A DNA stretch of 64,000 bases, from positions 42,214 through 106,213 of the forward strand of contig NZ_JAHHIT010000009.1 in the NCBI RefSeq assembly GCF_024539675.1, in the 5' to 3' direction. Positions 16,077-24,185 of this stretch are shown in pieces. A program made the translations under genes and the position numbers. Every line of letters starts with the position of its first letter. Position 1 is the first letter of the stretch. The notes below the pieces were generated by a model. That model saw only the letters and a program-made list of their open reading frames with translations, was not told the origin of the DNA and ran no database searches. The DNA comes from Streptomyces hilarionis (GTDB lineage: Bacteria; Actinomycetota; Actinomycetes; Streptomycetales; Streptomycetaceae).

Positions 16077-17779
16077 GCCCCACCGCCCTTCCAGCCGCTG
16101 GCCTCGAACACGGGCACGTCACCTTCCTGGGTGCCGGACCCGGGGATCCGGGACTGCTGACTCTGCGCGCCGTGGAGGCGCTGGCGCACGCGGACGTCCT
16201 CGTCGCCGAGCACGAGGTGCTCGACGTCGTGCGGACGCACGCCAAGCCCGGCGTCGCCGTCGTGAACGCGGACACGGGTCCCTCGTCGGACCCCGTTCCG
16301 GGCACGGGCACGCCGTTCCCGACGCTCGTTGACGGCACGTCAACAACCGCTGAGACACCCGCTGTGCGCGATGCCGCACATCTTGTCATGGAGGCCGCGC
16401 GGGGCGGCAGGCGGGTCGTCCGTGCGGTGTCCGGGGACCCCGGACTCGACACCTACGCCGCCGAGGAGATGCTCGCCTGCGCCGCCGCGGGCGTCCCCTT
16501 CGAGGTGGTGCCCGGCGTCGCGGCCGCCGTCGGCGTGCCCGCGTACGCCGGTGTGCCGCTGCGCGACGCGCAGGGCGCCGACGTCCGCTTCGTCGACGCG
16601 CGCACCGCCTCCGACCGCTGCTGGACCGAGGTCGGCGCGTCCGACGGCACCGTCGTGGTGTCGACGACGCTCGACTCGGTGGCCTCGGCCGCGGGCGAGC
16701 TGGTCTCGGCGGGCCGCAAGCCCGACACCCCGATGACGGTCACCGTGGCGGGCACCACGACCCGGCAGCGGACCTGGTCGGCGACGCTCGGCACCATCGC
16801 GCAGACCCTGAAGCAGGCCAAGGTGCTGCCCTCGCCCGAGGGCAGCCGGCCGGTGATAGCCGTGGTCGGCGAGCGTTCCGCCCCCGCCCAGCGCGACCAG
16901 CTGGCGTGGTTCGAGTCCAAGCCGCTGTTCGGCTGGAAGGTGCTCGTGCCGCGCACGAAGGAGCAGGCGGTCTCGCTCTCCGACCAGCTGCGGTCGTACG
17001 GGGCCGTGCCGCACGAGGTGCCGACCATCGCCGTCGAGCCGCCGCGCACGCCCCAGCAGATGGAGCGCGCGGTCAAGGGCCTGGTGACGGGCCGCTACGA
17101 GTGGATCGCCTTCACGTCCGTCAACGCGGTCAAGGCGGTGCGGGAGAAGTTCGAGGAGTACGGGCTCGACGCGCGCGCCTTCGCCGGCATCAAGGTCGCG
17201 GCGGTGGGCGAGCAGACGGCGAAGGCGCTGGTCGCCTTCGGTGTGAAGCCCGACCTCGTGCCGAGCGGCGAGCAGTCGGCCGCCGGGCTGCTGGAGGACT
17301 GGCCGCCCTACGACCCCGTCTTCGACCCGATCGACCGGGTGTTCCTGCCGCGGGCCGACATCGCCACCGAGACCCTGGTCGCCGGGCTCATCGAGCTGGG
17401 CTGGGAGGTCGACGACGTCACCGCCTACCGGACGGTGCGGGCCTCGCCGCCGCCGGCCGAGACGCGGGAGGCGATCAAGAGCGGCGGCTTCGACGCGGTG
17501 CTCTTCACGTCGTCGTCCACGGTGCGCAACCTGGTCGGCATCGCCGGCAAGCCGCACAACGTGACCGTGATCGCCTGCATCGGCCCGGCGACCGCCAAGA
17601 CGGCGGAGGAGCACGGGCTGCGGGTCGACGTCATGGCCCCCGAGCCGTCCGTGCTGAAGCTGGCCGAGGCCCTGGCCGACTTCGGTCTGCGCCGCAGGGC
17701 GGCCGCGCGGGAGGCGGGGGACCCGGTGACCCGGCCGAGCGAGCGGCGACCGGGGGCGCGGCGGCGGCGCGCCACCTGA
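16073..17779 (+). CDS. hemD: Bifunctional uroporphyrinogen-III C-methyltransferase-like / uroporphyrinogen-III synthase
   Basis: A 568-residue fusion. Residues about 12-260 form a SAM-dependent uroporphyrinogen methyltransferase domain starting with VTFLGAGPGDPGLLTLRA, with VSGDPGLDTYA as the second SAM motif. Residues about 285-545 are uroporphyrinogen-III synthase (HemD), which cyclises hydroxymethylbilane with ring D inversion. The two activities would supply both heme and siroheme or B12 precursors. The methyltransferase part has a divergent insert at 65-95 and may be weak. Start is GTG with a GTGA overlap with hemC. The basic tail ends near the operon terminator. Confidence 0.92.
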   Translation: MSPTALPAAGLEHGHVTFLGAGPGDPGLLTLRAVEALAHADVLVAEHEVLDVVRTHAKPGVAVVNADTGPSSDPVPGTGTPFPTLVDGTSTTAETPAVRDAAHLVMEAARGGRRVVRAVSGDPGLDTYAAEEMLACAAAGVPFEVVPGVAAAVGVPAYAGVPLRDAQGADVRFVDARTASDRCWTEVGASDGTVVVSTTLDSVASAAGELVSAGRKPDTPMTVTVAGTTTRQRTWSATLGTIAQTLKQAKVLPSPEGSRPVIAVVGERSAPAQRDQLAWFESKPLFGWKVLVPRTKEQAVSLSDQLRSYGAVPHEVPTIAVEPPRTPQQMERAVKGLVTGRYEWIAFTSVNAVKAVREKFEEYGLDARAFAGIKVAAVGEQTAKALVAFGVKPDLVPSGEQSAAGLLEDWPPYDPVFDPIDRVFLPRADIATETLVAGLIELGWEVDDVTAYRTVRASPPPAETREAIKSGGFDAVLFTSSSTVRNLVGIAGKPHNVTVIACIGPATAKTAEEHGLRVDVMAPEPSVLKLAEALADFGLRRRAAAREAGDPVTRPSERRPGARRRRAT

Positions 17780-17796
17780 GCCCCGGCGAACGCGTA

Positions 17797-17834
17797 CGCG
17801 GCGGCCCGTCCCCTGGTGGGGGCGGGCCGCCGCG
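17797..17834 (+). terminator. Terminator of the rex-hemACD operon
   Basis: A 17-bp stem (17797-17813 with 17818-17834) with one G-U pair and the tetraloop TGGT begins 18 bases after the hemD stop codon. It separates the operon from hemB. Confidence 0.85.
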
Positions 17835-18170
17835 CGTTTGGCGGCAGGGGCCGAGCAGGGCCCAGGCCCGAGGCAGGGGAGGGGCGAGGGGGCCGCACGG
17901 AGGCCGGGACGGGTGACGGCGGCGCCGGCGCCGGCCGGCCGTGCGGGATGCGCCCGTCGGGCGGGCCGGCGGTCGTGCCGGGCATGCGCGCCGAGTGGTC
18001 GGGCGAGCCGGGCGGTCGGGCGGGGCGGGGCGAGCCGGGCGTGCGAGCCGAGCGTCGGAGCGGGCCGGGCGGTCGAGCCGGGCGGAAGGCCGGGCGGTCG
18101 GGCCGGGCGGTCGGGTCGGGCGGGGCGGAGGGCCGACGGGGCGTCGGCAAAGGGGCTGCCGGGGCGGGCG
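17835..18170. other. hemD-hemB spacer with degenerate G-rich repeats
   Basis: About 340 bases after the terminator contain no supported gene. The stretch is extremely G-rich on the + strand and is built of imperfect repeats of GGGCCGGGCGGTCGGG-like units between about 17990 and 18125. Several overlapping open frames arise from this composition and are not believable as proteins. It may slow replication or form G-quadruplex-like structures. Confidence 0.6.
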
Positions 18171-18183
18171 TAGCGTAGGAGCC

Positions 18184-19176
18184 ATGTCGAAGTACGGATC
18201 CTTTCCCGGTACGCGTCCTCGGCGGCTGCGCACCACCCCCGTCATGCGGCGCATGGTCGCGGAGACCCGGCTGCACCCGGCCGACTTCATCCTCCCCGCG
18301 TTCGTGCGGGAGGGCGTGAGCGAGCCGGTGCCGATCCAGGCCATGCCCGGCGTCGTCCAGCACACGCGGGACAGCCTGAAGAAGGCCGCGCTGGAGGCCG
18401 TCGAGGCCGGGGTCTCCGGGATCATGCTGTTCGGCGTGCCGGAGGAGTCGAAGAAGGACGCGCTCGGGACGCCCGGGACCGACCCGGACGGCATCCTCCA
18501 GGTCGCCATCCGGGACGTGCGCGCCGAGGTCGGCGACGACCTCCTCGTCATGTCCGACCTGTGCCTGGACGAGACCGTCGACCACGGGCACTGCGGTGTG
18601 CTGGACGCGGAAGGGCGCGTGGACAACGACGCGACCCTGGAGCGCTACGCGGAGATGGCCCAGGTGCAGGCCGACGCCGGAGCCCACGTGGTGGGGCCCA
18701 GCGGGATGATGGACGGGCAGATCGGGGTCGTCCGCGACGCGCTCGACCAGATCGGCCGCGAGGACGTGGCGATCCTCGCCTACACCGCCAAGTACTCCTC
18801 CGCCTTCTACGGGCCCTTCCGGGAGGCCGTGGGGTCCTCGCTCAAGGGCGACCGCAAGACCTACCAGCAGGACCCGGCCAACGTCCGCGAGTCGATGCGC
18901 GAGCTGGCGCTCGATCTCGAGGAGGGCGCGGACATGGTCATGGTCAAGCCGGCCGGGCCCTACCTCGACATCCTGGCCCGCGTCGCCGACGCCGTGGACG
19001 TGCCGGTCGCCGCGTACCAGATCTCCGGCGAGTACTCCATGGTCGAGGCCGCCGCCGAGAAGGGCTGGGTCGACCGCGACCGGGCGATCTTCGAGACGCT
19101 GACCGGCATCAAGCGGGCCGGAGCGCGGAACATCCTCACCTACTGGGCCACCGAGGCGGCCCGGAAGCTGCGCTAG
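18184..19176 (+). CDS. hemB: Delta-aminolevulinic acid dehydratase (porphobilinogen synthase)
   Basis: A 330-residue TIM-barrel enzyme that condenses two 5-aminolevulinates to porphobilinogen. The Schiff-base lysines are Lys203 ([12 protein letters not shown]) and Lys255 ([10 protein letters not shown]). The metal site reads Cys127-Leu-Asp129 and Cys137 ([14 protein letters not shown]): two of the three zinc cysteines of the zinc-type enzyme are present and the middle one is Asp. TAGCGT ends 7 bases before the ATG, suggesting its own leaderless transcript, although AGGAG also lies in that gap. It follows the rex operon terminator by 350 bases, so it is likely transcribed separately. Confidence 0.95.
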   Translation: MSKYGSFPGTRPRRLRTTPVMRRMVAETRLHPADFILPAFVREGVSEPVPIQAMPGVVQHTRDSLKKAALEAVEAGVSGIMLFGVPEESKKDALGTPGTDPDGILQVAIRDVRAEVGDDLLVMSDLCLDETVDHGHCGVLDAEGRVDNDATLERYAEMAQVQADAGAHVVGPSGMMDGQIGVVRDALDQIGREDVAILAYTAKYSSAFYGPFREAVGSSLKGDRKTYQQDPANVRESMRELALDLEEGADMVMVKPAGPYLDILARVADAVDVPVAAYQISGEYSMVEAAAEKGWVDRDRAIFETLTGIKRAGARNILTYWATEAARKLR

Positions 19177-19436
19177 CCGAGCCGAGCCGGGCCCGCGACG
19201 GGGTTCCGCGCGGGCGACACCGCGCGGCCCTGCTCCCCGTGGGCGCGCGGCTGCGCCGCGGCGCCGTTCAGGGGGCCGGCGCCCGACGGGCCCTCGTCGC
19301 GCAGGCCCTGGCCGTCGTGGCACGCGGTGAGCGCGAGCGCCGTGACGAGGGTCAGCGCGCCGCCCGCGAGGAGACGGCCCCGACGCCGGACACCGCGGCG
19401 GACGGACGGGGCGGGGGGAGTGGAGCGCGTGGACAT
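19173..19436 (-). CDS. Small putative lipoprotein
   Basis: An 87-residue secreted protein of unknown function. A basic n-region (RRGVRRRGR) precedes the hydrophobic segment [15 protein letters not shown] and the lipobox LTAC, so Cys39 would be lipidated. The remaining 48 residues are polar and low in complexity. The ATG at 19436 is preferred; the longer open frame upstream to 19631 would bury the signal peptide. It converges on hemB with stop codons overlapping in CTAG. Confidence 0.6.
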   Translation of the reverse strand: MSTRSTPPAPSVRRGVRRRGRLLAGGALTLVTALALTACHDGQGLRDEGPSGAGPLNGAAAQPRAHGEQGRAVSPARNPVAGPARLG

Positions 19437-19636
19437 GGGGCAAGCCTGTGGCGTGCGGCCCCCCGGCTTCCACAGTCCTCGGGAAAGTCGGGACGGTGGT
19501 TCGGCCCCGCAGCCTCTGAGCTGCGCAGACAGCTCCCGCGTGGGACGCGGCGTGGGACGTCCGACCCGCCGTCGAGCCGTCCGTCGGCCCGCGGTCCACA
19601 TGCCGAAAAGGCCGGTGTAGAGGCCACCCATATCTC

Positions 19637-19642
19637 TAGGGT
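19637..19642 (+). promoter_or_regulatory. -10 element placed for a leaderless transcript
   Basis: TAGGGT ends exactly 6 bases before the ATG of the aminotransferase gene, and there is no ribosome binding site in the gap. This is the usual geometry of leaderless Streptomyces genes, with transcription starting at or next to the A of ATG. No clear -35 is visible. Confidence 0.6.
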
Positions 19643-19648
19643 GCCGTC

Positions 19649-20935
19649 ATGACGCCCGCATCCGCGCCCACGCCCGCAGCCGCCTCCCCGTCCGCGAACA
19701 CCCCGGCACCCGCATCCGCAGCGGCCCCCGCACCGGCACCCGCATCCGCTTCCGCCGCCGTGCCCCCGCCGCTCGCCGCCCGTGCCCGGTCGGTCGGCGG
19801 CTCGCCCGTGCGGGACATCCTCGCCGTCACCGCCCGCCCCGAGGTGATCAACTTCGCGGGCGGGCTGCCCGCGCCCGAGCTGTTCGACCGCGAGGGCGTC
19901 GCCGCCGCGTTCCGCCACGTGCTGGAGGAGGCCCCGGCCCGGGCGTTGCAGTACTCCACCACCGAGGGCGAGCCGCGTCTGCGGGAGCGGCTGGCCGCGC
20001 GGACGACGGCCCGCGGACTGCCCACGACCGCCGACGACCTCCTCGTCACCACGGGCTCGCAGCAGGCGCTGTCCCTGGTGGCGGCCGCGCTCCTCGACCC
20101 CGGCGACACCGTGCTCGTCGAGGAGCCCTGCTACCTGGCCGCTCTCCAGGTCTTCGGCCTCGCGGGGGCGCGGATCCTCGCCGTGCCCGCCGACGCGGAC
20201 GGACCCGACCCCGAGGCGCTCGCCGACCTGGTGGTCCGTGAGCGGCCCAAGCTCTTCTACACCGTCCCCACCTTCCAGAACCCCACCGGCCGCACCCTGC
20301 CGGCCGGGCGCCGCGCCGCCGTCGCCTCCGTCGCCGCCCGGCACGGCCTGTGGATCGTCGAGGACGACCCCTACGGCGAACTGCGCTACGAGGGCGGGCG
20401 CGTCCCGTGGATCGCCGCCCACCCCGACGCACTCGACCGCACGGTCCTGCTCGGCTCGTTCTCCAAGGTCATGGCCCCCGGCCTGCGGCTGGGCTGGCTG
20501 CGGGCTCCCGCCGCGCTGCGACGGGCCTGCGCGATCGCCAAACAGGCCGCCGACCTGCACACCCCGACCGTCAACCAGCTCGCCGCCGCCCGCTACCTCG
20601 CCGTCCGGGACCTCGACGCGCATGTGGCGGGGGTGGCGGCCGTCTACCGGGAGCGACGGGACGCGATGCTGGCCGGGCTCGGCCAGGCGCTGCCGGACGG
20701 CTCGGTGTGGAACCGGCCCGAGGGCGGCATGTTCCTGTGGGCCCGCCTCCCCGAGCGGTACGACACGACGGCCCTGCTCCCGCAGGTCGTCGCGCAGGAC
20801 GTGGCGTACGTGCCCGGGGCCCCCTTCTACGCGGGCGAGCCCGACCGCTCCACGCTGCGGCTGTGCTTCGTGACGCAGACGCCGCGCGAGATCGCCGAGG
20901 GACTGGGCAGGCTCGGACGGGGGCTCAGGGCGTGA
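19649..20935 (+). CDS. PLP-dependent aminotransferase (class I/II, 2-aminoadipate type)
   Basis: A 428-residue fold-type I aminotransferase without the GntR DNA-binding domain found in MocR proteins. The PLP lysine is in LLGSFSKVMAPGLRLGW, the phosphate-binding turn is TTGSQQALSL, and YTVPTFQNPTG and VEDDPYGELRY flank the cofactor. It resembles LysN/2-aminoadipate aminotransferases, but the substrate is not certain. The first 40 residues are Ala/Pro/Ser repeats, not part of the fold; internal starts after them are possible, although the -10 element at 19637 fits the first ATG. It converges on the DUF4253 gene across a hairpin. Confidence 0.88.
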   Translation: MTPASAPTPAAASPSANTPAPASAAAPAPAPASASAAVPPPLAARARSVGGSPVRDILAVTARPEVINFAGGLPAPELFDREGVAAAFRHVLEEAPARALQYSTTEGEPRLRERLAARTTARGLPTTADDLLVTTGSQQALSLVAAALLDPGDTVLVEEPCYLAALQVFGLAGARILAVPADADGPDPEALADLVVRERPKLFYTVPTFQNPTGRTLPAGRRAAVASVAARHGLWIVEDDPYGELRYEGGRVPWIAAHPDALDRTVLLGSFSKVMAPGLRLGWLRAPAALRRACAIAKQAADLHTPTVNQLAAARYLAVRDLDAHVAGVAAVYRERRDAMLAGLGQALPDGSVWNRPEGGMFLWARLPERYDTTALLPQVVAQDVAYVPGAPFYAGEPDRSTLRLCFVTQTPREIAEGLGRLGRGLRA

Positions 20936-20950
20936 CCGCGGACGGCCCCG

Positions 20951-20976
20951 CCGGTCCCCTCCGCCCCGGGGACCGG
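20951..20976. terminator. Hairpin between convergent genes
   Basis: CCGGTCCCC (20951-20959) pairs perfectly with 20968-20976 across an eight-base loop. It lies between the stop codons of the aminotransferase and the DUF4253 gene and may serve both. Confidence 0.6.
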
Positions 20977-20999
20977 TCCCGCCGGTCCCGCCGGTCCCG
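20973..20999. repeat. 9-bp tandem repeat, three copies
   Basis: CCGGTCCCG is repeated three times without error directly before the DUF4253 stop codon. The first copy overlaps the right arm of the hairpin, so copies can pair alternatively with the left arm. Confidence 0.75.
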
Positions 21000-21785
21000 T
21001 CAGTCCCACCAGAAGGACCAGACGGGCTCGCCGACCAGGAGTTCGGCGTAGGCCGCCAGGTCTCCCGCGCCCTGGAGGACGTTGTCCGGGCAGAACGCGA
21101 AGTGCTCGGCGGCCACGGCCTCGGCGTCGGCGAGCGTGGCGGGCGGGGCGGCGACGGAGACCACGAGCACGTCGAAGCCGAGCCCGACGACCCGTATGCC
21201 GAAGCGGTCCTCCCACGAGCGCAGCACCGCGCAGAGGCGGGCCGTGTCGCCCTCGTGGTTCGCCGGGCCCGTCCACCCGACGGCGGCCGGGATGTCGGCG
21301 CTGCGGCGCGCCGGGACCAGGGCGAGGTGAGGGGCCGCCAGGAGGGAACCGCCCTCGTCGGTCAGCGAGTCGGCCACCTGGGCGGCGCGCGCGTTCGGAT
21401 CGCAGGCGAGGGTGAGCGCGCCGGCCGGGCCGGGCCACTCCTCGCCCTCGGCCGCGCACTCCTGCCAGTACTGCGCGAGCACGTCCTCGGCGTCGTGGTC
21501 GCCCGGGTACGACATCGCCTCGGGCGCCAACTCCCAGTCGTCCGGGCCGCCCTGCGCGCCGCCCAGGTCGACGAGCACGGGCAGGAGCCCCGCCCGCGCC
21601 GAAGAGCCGCCGAGCGCGCTCCAGTTGCCCGACGCGGCCGACCGCTGCGCATGCCAGAGCAACGGCTCGTGCCACGGCCCCTCGACGGTCGCGTCGATCA
21701 GCCGCCCGGGCGGGAGCCGCAGCCCGAGGGAACGCCCGCTCGGGTCGGACGCGAGCTTCGGCAGCGGGTTGGGAAGAGTCGCCAT
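21000..21785 (-). CDS. DUF4253 domain-containing protein
   Basis: A 261-residue soluble protein with a C-terminal DUF4253-like domain (about residues 150-260, ending in GEPVWSFWWD). No catalytic motif is known. No signal peptide is seen. The ATG at 21785 is supported by a minus-strand TACAGT ending 7 bases upstream, the leaderless arrangement; the open frame extends 10 residues upstream without a better start. The promoter region abuts a 23-bp tandem repeat array. Function unknown. Confidence 0.75.
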   Translation of the reverse strand: MATLPNPLPKLASDPSGRSLGLRLPPGRLIDATVEGPWHEPLLWHAQRSAASGNWSALGGSSARAGLLPVLVDLGGAQGGPDDWELAPEAMSYPGDHDAEDVLAQYWQECAAEGEEWPGPAGALTLACDPNARAAQVADSLTDEGGSLLAAPHLALVPARRSADIPAAVGWTGPANHEGDTARLCAVLRSWEDRFGIRVVGLGFDVLVVSVAAPPATLADAEAVAAEHFAFCPDNVLQGAGDLAAYAELLVGEPVWSFWWD

Positions 21786-21792
21786 GCCGGGG

Positions 21793-21798
21793 ACTGTA
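21793..21798 (-). promoter_or_regulatory. -10 element for a leaderless DUF4253 transcript
   Basis: TACAGT on the minus strand is separated by 7 bases from the DUF4253 ATG. The tandem repeat array starts 12 bases further upstream, so any -35 or operator would fall in the repeats. Confidence 0.5.
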
Positions 21799-21810
21799 CG
21801 GGCAGGCACT

Positions 21811-21880
21811 GACAACGGGCCGCCGTCACAGGGGACAACGGGCCGCCGTCACAGGGGACAACGGGCCGCCGTCACAGGGG
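21811..21880. repeat. 23-bp perfect tandem repeat, three copies
   Basis: Three head-to-tail copies of a 23-bp unit (core GACAACGGGCCGCCGTCAC) plus one extra base match without a single mismatch. The array contains the 3' end of the small membrane protein gene and forms the upstream region of the DUF4253 promoter. Perfect identity suggests recent slippage or a site under selection. Confidence 0.92.
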
Positions 21881-22045
21881 ATTCCGGGATCGCGGGCTCC
21901 GCCGCGGCCTGCGCGCCCGCACGCGGTGGGCCAGCCAGATGCCCGCGCCGATCGCGGGAAGCAGGACCGAGGCCGGGACGAGCACCCCGAGCGCGCCGAC
22001 GACCAGCATCCCGAGCAGCGCGTCGGCCGGCGACTCGTCCTCCAC
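21872..22045 (-). CDS. Small single-pass membrane protein (57 residues)
   Basis: A short gene beginning with GTG. An acidic start (EDESPAD) leads into a long hydrophobic stretch (about residues 9-40, LLGMLVVGALGVLVPASVLL and beyond) and a strongly basic tail (HRVRARRPRRSPRSR), so the C-terminus should be cytoplasmic. A GAGGAG ribosome binding site lies about 9 bases upstream. The stop codon lies in the third copy of the 23-bp repeat. No function is recognised; it may be co-transcribed with the DUF4253 gene. Confidence 0.6.
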   Translation of the reverse strand: MEDESPADALLGMLVVGALGVLVPASVLLPAIGAGIWLAHRVRARRPRRSPRSRNPL

Positions 22046-22223
22046 CTCGGCGCTCCTCGTCCCTCGTGCGTCCCGGCCCGGCGGTCCCGGCCCGTGCCCT
22101 GGGGGACGAGCGCCCGTGGGCGGTCGGTTCCGACCGGGCGAGGGTGACCGGAGCGCGGGCGCGGTTCATCCCGGGCCTGCCCTTGCGCCGCGTGCCGCAG
22201 GGTCCCGCGCAACCGGACGAACG

Positions 22224-22262
22224 GCGCGGCCCGCCCCCCTCGCGGGAGAGGACGGGCCGCGC
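22224..22262 (-). terminator. Terminator of argS
   Basis: A 10-bp perfect stem (22224-22233 with 22253-22262) with a GC-rich inner loop that can pair further (CCTC/GAGG). It begins 18 bases downstream of the argS stop codon on the minus strand. Confidence 0.7.
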
Positions 22263-22280
22263 GCGCGTGTGCGTCGGCCC

Positions 22281-24047
22281 TCAGAGCCGCTCGGGCGTCC
22301 TGATGCCCAGCAGGCCCATGCCCCGCTGCAACGTCCTGGCCGTGAGGTCGACCAGGAACAGCCGGTTCGCCACGACCTCGGGAGCGTTGTCGGGCGACAG
22401 GACGTGACACTGGTCGTAGAACGTCGTCAGGTGCGAGGCGAGCTGGTACAGGTAGGCCGCCAGCTTGTGCGGGGCGTACTCCGCCGCCGCCTCCGCGACC
22501 GTCTCCCCGAACTGGTCCAGGTGCAGGCCCAGCGCGCGCTCCGCCGGAGCCAGTTCCAGCTCCGGGTGAGCGGCCGGGCGGGCCTCGCCGGCCTTGCGCA
22601 GGATCGACTGGATACGCGCGTACGCGTACTGGAGGTACACGGACGTGTCGCCGTTCAGCGAGACCATCTGGTCCAGGTCGAACTTGTAGTCCCGGACCGC
22701 GGACGTCGACAGGTCGGCGTACTTCACCGCGCCGATGCCCACGTACCTGCCGTTCTCCTCGATCTCCCGCTCGGACAGGCCGACCTTCTCCGCCTTGTCC
22801 CGGACCACGGCCGTCGCCCGGTCCACCGCCTCGTCGAGGAGGTCGACCAGCTTGACGGTCTCGCCCTCACGCGTCTTGAACGGCTTGCCGTCCTTGCCGA
22901 GGACCGTGCCGAAGGCCAACTGGTGCGCCTTCACCTCGTCGTTGAGCCAGCCGGCCCGCCGCGCCGTCTCGAAGACCATCTTGAAGTGCAGCGACTGCCG
23001 GGCGTCGACGACGTAGAGCAGCGTGCTCGCCTTGATGTCGAAGACACGGTCGCGGATCGCCGAGAGGTCCGTCGCCGCGTAGCCGTAACCGCCGTCGGAC
23101 TTCTGCACGATCAGCGGGACCGGCTTGCCGTCCGGGCCCTTGACGTCGTCGAAGAACACGCACAGCGCGCCCTCCGAGCGGACCGCCACGCCCGACTCCT
23201 CGAGGAGGCGGCAGGTCTCCGCCAGCATGGCGTTGTACCCCGACTCGCCGACGATGTCCGCGTCGCGGATCTCCATGTCGAGCTTCTCGAAGACCGAGAA
23301 GAAGTAGATCTTCGACTCGTCGACGAACTTCTGCCAGATGGCGAGCGTGTGCGGCTCGCCCGCCTGGAGGTCGACCACCCGGCGACGGGCCCGGGTCTTG
23401 AACTCCTCGTCCGCGTCGAACAGCTTGCGCGCGGCCTTGTAGAGGCGGTCCAGGTTGGACATCGCCTCCTCGCCGCTGACCTGGGAGTCCTTGTGGTCCA
23501 GCTCGTGCGGGTGCTCGTCCAGGTACTGGATGAGCATGCCGAACTGGGTGCCCCAGTCGCCGATGTGGTGGCGACGGACCACGCTCTCGCCGGTGAACTC
23601 CAGCATCCGCACCGTCGCGTCGCCGATGACCGCCGACCGCAGGTGGCCGACGTGCATCTCCTTCGCCACGTTCGGCTGGGCGTAGTCGACGACCGTCGTG
23701 CCCGGCCGTGCGGACGTGGGCACGCCCAGCCGGTCGGCGTCCGCGTAGCGCGCCGCGAGGTTCTCGGTGATCGCCCGGTCGGTGACCGTGACGTTCAGGA
23801 AGCCGGGACCCGAGACCTCGATCTCCTTGATCACGTCACCGCTCACCACGTTCGCCACGACCTGCGTCGCCAGCTCCCGCGGGTTCGCCTTCGCCTTCTT
23901 GGCCAGCGCGAGGATGCCGTTGGCCTGGAAGTCGGCCCGGTCGCTTCGTCGCAGCAGCGGGTCCGCGGCGGCCTCCGGCAGGGTGGCGGAGATCGCGGAC
24001 GACAGGTGCTGCTCGACGGAGTGACTGAGGGACGTGACCGAGGCCAT
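22281..24047 (-). CDS. argS: Arginyl-tRNA synthetase
   Basis: A 588-residue class I aminoacyl-tRNA synthetase charging tRNA(Arg). The N-terminal additional domain (about 1-115) recognises the tRNA D-loop. The HIGH motif is HVGH at residues 132-135 ([17 protein letters not shown]). ArgRS usually lacks a canonical KMSKS; its place is taken by [16 protein letters not shown]. The C-terminal DALR anticodon-binding domain includes [19 protein letters not shown] and ends [14 protein letters not shown]. The ATG at 24047 gives the standard N-terminus; an open frame continues 37 residues upstream into the shared promoter region. It diverges from lysS. Confidence 0.96.
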   Translation of the reverse strand: MASVTSLSHSVEQHLSSAISATLPEAAADPLLRRSDRADFQANGILALAKKAKANPRELATQVVANVVSGDVIKEIEVSGPGFLNVTVTDRAITENLAARYADADRLGVPTSARPGTTVVDYAQPNVAKEMHVGHLRSAVIGDATVRMLEFTGESVVRRHHIGDWGTQFGMLIQYLDEHPHELDHKDSQVSGEEAMSNLDRLYKAARKLFDADEEFKTRARRRVVDLQAGEPHTLAIWQKFVDESKIYFFSVFEKLDMEIRDADIVGESGYNAMLAETCRLLEESGVAVRSEGALCVFFDDVKGPDGKPVPLIVQKSDGGYGYAATDLSAIRDRVFDIKASTLLYVVDARQSLHFKMVFETARRAGWLNDEVKAHQLAFGTVLGKDGKPFKTREGETVKLVDLLDEAVDRATAVVRDKAEKVGLSEREIEENGRYVGIGAVKYADLSTSAVRDYKFDLDQMVSLNGDTSVYLQYAYARIQSILRKAGEARPAAHPELELAPAERALGLHLDQFGETVAEAAAEYAPHKLAAYLYQLASHLTTFYDQCHVLSPDNAPEVVANRLFLVDLTARTLQRGMGLLGIRTPERL

Positions 24048-24114
24048 AGGAGTGGGGCCGTTCTCCTCGTGGGTGGGATGGGCACGACCAGTATCCCACG
24101 GGGGGTAAAGCGGT

Positions 24115-24144
24115 TTTCCCGGGCGCGGGGCCGTCTGGGACAAT
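24115..24144 (+). promoter_or_regulatory. Candidate lysS promoter
   Basis: TTTCCC (24115-24120) and GACAAT (24139-24144) are spaced by 18 bases, about 42 bases before the lysS start codon. The -10 is a good match and the -35 is weak. Confidence 0.45.
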
Positions 24145-24185
24145 GAAACGCACTTCAAACCCGGAAGCCTTCACAACAAGAGGAC

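Noticed and set aside
17816..18178. Gly/Arg-rich open frames in the hemD-hemB spacer
   Set aside because: They come from degenerate G-rich repeats, have no ribosome binding site, and overlap one another in several frames.
21811..21880. Possible CRISPR array
   Set aside because: The units are directly adjacent with no spacers, and no cas gene is present in the window.
22100..22180. tRNA-like GGTTCATCCC segment
   Set aside because: It lacks the conserved T-loop A, a matching acceptor stem and an anticodon arm.
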